Assembly (NCBI GenBank): GCA_049304015.1
Contig: JBAQNS010000007.1
Span: 1-21,298 of the forward strand
Length of the DNA: 21,298 bases
From: JAIFWN01 sp049304015
Lineage (GTDB): Bacteria; Patescibacteriota; Minisyncoccia; Phycocordibacterales; Zambryskibacteraceae
Direction of reading: 5' to 3'
The position numbers and the translations under genes were made by a program. Below the pieces are notes generated by a model that had not been told where the DNA came from, searched no databases, and saw nothing but the letters and a program-made list of their open reading frames with translations. Shown here piece by piece: positions 17,932 through 21,298 of this stretch (its first letter is position 1; every line of letters starts with the position of its first letter).

Positions 17932-18477
17932 GTCGTACTCGTCCAGTTGGTCTTTCCACTTTCTCAAGACTGCACCGAAGAGTGATTCAGGGACGTACCA
18001 GAACTGGCGAGCGCCGAGTCGTGGATATGGTTCTGGTTCAAAGATGAACTCTTTGGTGCCCAGAGCCCTGACCCTTTCGTCACCCTTGCAGAAGCTCTCG
18101 AAGAGCTTACCGATTTCTTCCATCGGTTCTACACCGAGGCTCCGTATTGGACGAGGGCGAGATTGTCCACGCCCCTCTTTTACTATGTCCTGGACCAACT
18201 CAGGTAGGGTTGAGTAGACCTCGATGAGTGCAGCAAAGAGCATTTCGTCCTTCGATCCGTTCCTTTCGAATCGATATGCGAACTCTAGCGTTTTGCCGTT
18301 CGTCGACATACGAACGAGGATTCTGCCGACGACATTACCGTCTTTGGTCAAGTCATAGGCGACCTCGCTTCTTTCACCAAGCTTCACTCCATATCGAGTG
18401 CCTACTTCCTGCCTCAGTCCGGGCATGAAATCTGCGTCGGTGAGGTACAGCTTGTCCTGAACTTTCTCGTCAGCCAT
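17917..18477 (-). CDS. Unknown soluble protein, GC-richer than neighbours
   Basis: 186 residues, no membrane segment or signal peptide, rich in charged residues. No family is recognised. The N-terminal part looks like alternating strands (YGVKLGERSEVAYDLTKDG, VVGRILVRM, TLEFAYRFERNG) and the C-terminal part ends with a helix (FGAVLRKWKDQLDEYDSLHK). It has a clear promoter (TTGACA-16-TAGGAT, 18540-18513), a leader of about 30 nt, AAGGA 6 nt before the ATG, and its own terminator overlapping the stop codon. The gene is more GC-rich than the AT-rich genes around it. This gene and the one at 15117 share these features and may be recent arrivals. Function unknown. Confidence 0.75.
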   Translation of the reverse strand: MADEKVQDKLYLTDADFMPGLRQEVGTRYGVKLGERSEVAYDLTKDGNVVGRILVRMSTNGKTLEFAYRFERNGSKDEMLFAALIEVYSTLPELVQDIVKEGRGQSRPRPIRSLGVEPMEEIGKLFESFCKGDERVRALGTKEFIFEPEPYPRLGARQFWYVPESLFGAVLRKWKDQLDEYDSLHK

Positions 18478-18512
18478 AGACTGTCCTTGTTTGAGTGTGC
18501 GTTTCTAAGGAC

Positions 18513-18540
18513 ATCCTAACTATTTATATGCGACTGTCAA
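18513..18540 (-). promoter_or_regulatory. Promoter of the unknown minus-strand gene
   Basis: On the minus strand TTGACA (18540-18535), a 16-nt spacer and TAGGAT (18518-18513). Consensus -35 with a TAGGNT -10. Confidence 0.65.
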
Positions 18541-18559
18541 ATAAATGAGAATTTTATTG

Positions 18560-18565
18560 TATAAT
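18560..18565 (+). promoter_or_regulatory. -10 box TATAAT, leaderless start
   Basis: TATAAT ends 7 nt before the ATG at 18573. It is divergent from the promoter at 18513-18540. Confidence 0.65.
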
Positions 18566-18572
18566 AGAAAAA

Positions 18573-20342
18573 ATGGATCAAGATAAGATCACGTACTTCG
18601 GCGAGACCGATTCTCGGAGCAAACGAGCCCTTTTTGGCATCAAGGCCAAGGACAGAACCAAACACGTCTATGTGATAGGTAAGACAGGAATGGGCAAATC
18701 AACCATGCTAGAGAATATGGCTATTCAGGATATCCAGAATGGCAACGGCACAGTTTTTATCGACCCACACGGAGGGACTGCAGAAAAATTTCTAGATTAT
18801 ATTCCTGAAGACAGAATTAAAGATGTTTTGTATTTTGCTCCATTCGACTTGGAGTATCCAGTTTCCTTTAATGTGATGGAAGACATAGGTCCAGACAGTC
18901 GCCACCTCGTAGCCAATGGCCTCATGAGTGCTTTCAAAAAACTTTTCGGTGAAGAAAGTTTCTCAGACAGAATGCAATACATTCTACAGAACACCATCCT
19001 CGCTCTCTTGGAGTATCCAGGTGCGACCATGCTAGGGATAAACAAAATGCTCGTAGATAAGGCTTATAGGGACAAGGTAGTAGCTAATGTGACCGATTCA
19101 TCAGTTAAAACTTATTGGACCAAAGAGTTTGCTGGTTATACAGAGAGGTTTGCTGCGGAGGCTATCCCCGCCATCCAAAACAAAATTGGACAATTTACCT
19201 CGAACCCATTGATTAGAAATATCATCGGTCAACCTAAATCTACTTTTGATATCCGTGAATTCATGGATCAAAAGAAAATTATTATAGTGAACCTCTCCAA
19301 GGGTCGTGTGGGGGAAGGCAATGCTAACCTCCTAGGCTCAATGCTCATTACCAAGATTTACCTTGCAGCCATGAGTCGTGCTGACAAGAACAATGCCGAA
19401 CTAGCCAAGCTCCCAAACTTTTATCTTTATGTGGATGAATTTCAATCCTTTGCGAACGAATCCTTTGCAGATATTTTGTCTGAAGCTCGCAAATATAAAC
19501 TTAACCTAACCATTGCTCATCAATATATAGAACAAATGGAAGAAGAGGTGAGGGATGCAGTCTTTGGTAACGTAGGTACAATGATTGCCTTTAGAGTTGG
19601 TGCTTATGATGCAGAAGTCTTGGAGAAAGAATTCGCTCCAACATTCATCGCCGAAGATTTGGTGAATCTAGGGATGTATCAAGTTTATCTAAAGCTCATG
19701 ATTGATGGGGTTTCTTCTAAACCATTTTCGGCGACGACCATGGCTCCTATCAAAGCTCCGGATATTACCTTCAAGAAAGAAGTGATAGAGAGTTCCAGAG
19801 CTCAATTTGCTCATTCTAGGAGTGAGGTGGAGAAGACTATTGCAGAATGGCAGGGTGAGGCCAAACCAGAAGCTCATGCCTTCTCTGGTCTTAAACACGA
19901 TGATTATAAAGGTAAAAAAGATGTTCGAAGAGATGAGAGACCCCTAGAACCAAGAAGAGATACTCAATATATTCCAAAAGCTTTTGATCCAAGGGCTATA
20001 AAAGAAGAAAAACAAATCAAAAAAGAAGTTGTTTCTTCTCTACCTTCAGATGATTTTAAACCACTGACATCCTTTAATATTCCTAAAGCTCCACAGCCCC
20101 TAAGCCGTAGCACGGGCGAGGCACAAAAAGTCTCTCTAGAAAATTTGAAGCCCAAACAACAGAGTAATCAACGACAACCAAGTAAGGAACATATGTCTGA
20201 TTTAAGGAATGTGTTGGCGGGGATGATTAAAACTGAACCTAAAGTAGTAGACAAAAAACCAGAACCACAAACTCCACATGTTTCTAAGAAACAAGAACCT
20301 TCTCCAGAAGAATTGAAAAAGATTTTAGGAGTCGATGAATAA
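18573..20342 (+). CDS. VirD4/TraG/HerA-like DNA-translocation ATPase
   Basis: 589 residues. Walker A GKTGMGKST (36-44) is followed by FIDPHGGTAEKFLDYIP. Walker B is FYLYVDEFQSF with D288-E289, followed by ADILSEARKYKLNLTIAHQY, the arginine and glutamine sensor region of VirD4/TraD-type coupling proteins. This part (about 1-400) is a RecA-like hexameric ATPase that pumps DNA or substrates. No N-terminal membrane segments are seen, unlike VirD4 proper, so it may act in the cytosol or with other membrane proteins. The C-terminal 180 residues are low-complexity, charged and proline-rich, probably disordered. No other secretion or conjugation genes are in the window. Leaderless start. The next gene begins at 20344. 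Confidence 0.88.
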   Translation: MDQDKITYFGETDSRSKRALFGIKAKDRTKHVYVIGKTGMGKSTMLENMAIQDIQNGNGTVFIDPHGGTAEKFLDYIPEDRIKDVLYFAPFDLEYPVSFNVMEDIGPDSRHLVANGLMSAFKKLFGEESFSDRMQYILQNTILALLEYPGATMLGINKMLVDKAYRDKVVANVTDSSVKTYWTKEFAGYTERFAAEAIPAIQNKIGQFTSNPLIRNIIGQPKSTFDIREFMDQKKIIIVNLSKGRVGEGNANLLGSMLITKIYLAAMSRADKNNAELAKLPNFYLYVDEFQSFANESFADILSEARKYKLNLTIAHQYIEQMEEEVRDAVFGNVGTMIAFRVGAYDAEVLEKEFAPTFIAEDLVNLGMYQVYLKLMIDGVSSKPFSATTMAPIKAPDITFKKEVIESSRAQFAHSRSEVEKTIAEWQGEAKPEAHAFSGLKHDDYKGKKDVRRDERPLEPRRDTQYIPKAFDPRAIKEEKQIKKEVVSSLPSDDFKPLTSFNIPKAPQPLSRSTGEAQKVSLENLKPKQQSNQRQPSKEHMSDLRNVLAGMIKTEPKVVDKKPEPQTPHVSKKQEPSPEELKKILGVDE

Positions 20343-20343
20343 A

Positions 20344-21298
20344 ATGAAGCGCGTATTAATTTTCTCTTTTGCATATGAGCCAGTGATTGGTGGGGCTGAA
20401 GTAGCGGTCAAAGAAATCACCAATAGAGTGAATGATGTAGAGTTTGATATGGTGACCAGACGATTTAATACCTCACACAAGGAATTTGAAAGGATAAGCA
20501 ATGTGAATGTTTATAGGATAGATTCTTCGAAGCTCTTCTTCCCCATAAAGGCGTATTTATTAGGTGAGAAGCTTCATGTACAAAAGTCATATGATGCAGT
20601 ATGGTCAGTCATGGCTGCCTATGCAGGCTTTGCTGCACTCTTTTTCAAAATACGTTTTCCTGATGTGCGATATATTTTGACTCTCCAAGAAGGTGATCCT
20701 ATAGGGCACATAAAACGGCGAGCATTTTTTGTCTCTCCACTTTTTAAAAGAATTTTCTTAAAGGCAGATATTATTCAAGTTATCTCAAACTATCTTGGAG
20801 ATTTTGCAAGGAGTATGGGTTATAAAGGGAGAGTAGAAGTTATCCCAAACGGCGTAGATGTAGAGAAATTTTCAAATGTGCAAAATGAGCAACATCGGAT
20901 GTTGCTCAAAGATAAAGTTATTCTCGCTACCACTTCTCGTTTGGTTACCAAAAATGCGGTTGGAGATATTATTGAATCTCTGAAATATTTACCAGAAAAT
21001 GTTGAATTAAATATTATTGGTGTTGGACCAATGGAGAAAGAATTGAAACAAAAAGCTAAAGGTTTACAACTAGAAGCTCGTGTGAAGTTTCTTGGATTTA
21101 TAAAATATGATGACATCCCAAACTATTTACACGAGGCAGATATTTTTATTAGACCTTCACTATCAGAGGGTATGGGGAATTCATTCATAGAAGCCATGGC
21201 TGCAGGTTTGCCAGTGATAGCAACTCCAGTTGGAGGAATTGTAGATTTTCTAAAGGATGGAGAGACAGGACTATTTTGTGAGGTGAAAAATCCAAAGA
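20344..21298 (+). CDS. Glycosyltransferase family 4, truncated by the window edge
   Basis: 318 residues are visible; the 3' end is outside the window. It starts MKRVLIFSFAYEPVIGGAEV, typical of the GT4 N-terminal lobe. VEVIPNGVDVEKF, ILATTSRLVTKN, LNIIGVGPMEKELK, FLGFIKYDDIPNYL and the E-x7-E motif SEGMGNSFIEAMAAG then GLPVIATPVGG define the nucleotide-sugar lobe. Residues 181-188 (NEQHRMLL) are encoded by a 23-nt palindrome also found between genes at 6455, so a repeat has been incorporated into the protein between NGVD and the first strand of the C-terminal lobe. The gene begins 1 nt after the preceding stop codon, with no Shine-Dalgarno sequence. Confidence 0.88.
   Translation, partial: MKRVLIFSFAYEPVIGGAEVAVKEITNRVNDVEFDMVTRRFNTSHKEFERISNVNVYRIDSSKLFFPIKAYLLGEKLHVQKSYDAVWSVMAAYAGFAALFFKIRFPDVRYILTLQEGDPIGHIKRRAFFVSPLFKRIFLKADIIQVISNYLGDFARSMGYKGRVEVIPNGVDVEKFSNVQNEQHRMLLKDKVILATTSRLVTKNAVGDIIESLKYLPENVELNIIGVGPMEKELKQKAKGLQLEARVKFLGFIKYDDIPNYLHEADIFIRPSLSEGMGNSFIEAMAAGLPVIATPVGGIVDFLKDGETGLFCEVKNPK
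20886..20908. repeat. 23-nt perfect palindrome, in-frame coding copy
   Basis: Identical to 6455-6477, including two A's on its left flank. It lies in the glycosyltransferase gene in a frame that reads through without a stop (GAG CAA CAT CGG ATG TTG CTC). Confidence 0.85.

Overview
The window looks like a chromosomal piece of a Candidate Phyla Radiation (Patescibacteria) bacterium, most likely a parcubacterium. The evidence is the very divergent 16S rRNA (mismatches to the universal 515F and 926R primer sites), an insertion in the 23S rRNA at a known intron site, tRNA genes without encoded CCA, AT-rich genes with little spacing, and typical CPR protein families (RodA, SecD/SecF, DedA, polyprenyl sugar transferase, VirD4/TraG-like ATPase, DUF4015-like hydrolase). 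The lineage call is inference from sequence features; no tree was computed.

Layout. 1-437: terminators and the pre-23S leader. 438-3642: 23S rRNA with a 204-nt insertion after the base equivalent to E. coli U1931. 3643-4550: a tRNA with anticodon AAC, an oversized tRNA-Ile-like gene, 5S rRNA, a scrambled second 5S copy and a terminator. 4551-12829: a membrane-anchored Cys-motif protein, rodA, a divergent pair of surface-polysaccharide genes (GT4 glycosyltransferase on -, sugar-phosphate transferase on +), a nucleotide-sugar epimerase, secD-secF and a small membrane protein. 12830-13360: a candidate structured RNA on the minus strand, divergent from the 16S promoter and leader. 13360-14868: 16S rRNA, unlinked from the 23S-5S cluster by about 8.9 kb. 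15117-16759: a small membrane protein, tRNA-Ile(GAT) flanked by broken tRNA copies, a GIY-YIG nuclease, a DedA protein and a small membrane protein. 16746-21298: a DUF4015-like protein, an unknown GC-richer gene on the minus strand, a VirD4/TraG-like ATPase and a truncated GT4 glycosyltransferase.

Translation is the main theme. The 16S 3' end has a perfect helix 45, but the tail after it contains no CCTCC anti-Shine-Dalgarno core. In agreement, at least seven genes have a TATAAT-like -10 box only 6-9 nt before the ATG, so their mRNAs should be leaderless or nearly so. Two GC-richer genes break the rule: they have TTGACN promoters with TAGGNT -10 boxes, leaders of about 25-35 nt and purine-rich tracts before the start.

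A second theme is palindromic repeats that land in or beside RNA genes. GC-rich hairpins (CCCCGCC/GGCGGGG) sit in the rRNA leaders, after secF and inside two broken copies of tRNA-Ile. A different palindrome sits in the D arm of the first tRNA-Ile-like gene. A perfect 23-nt palindrome occurs once between genes and once in frame inside a glycosyltransferase.
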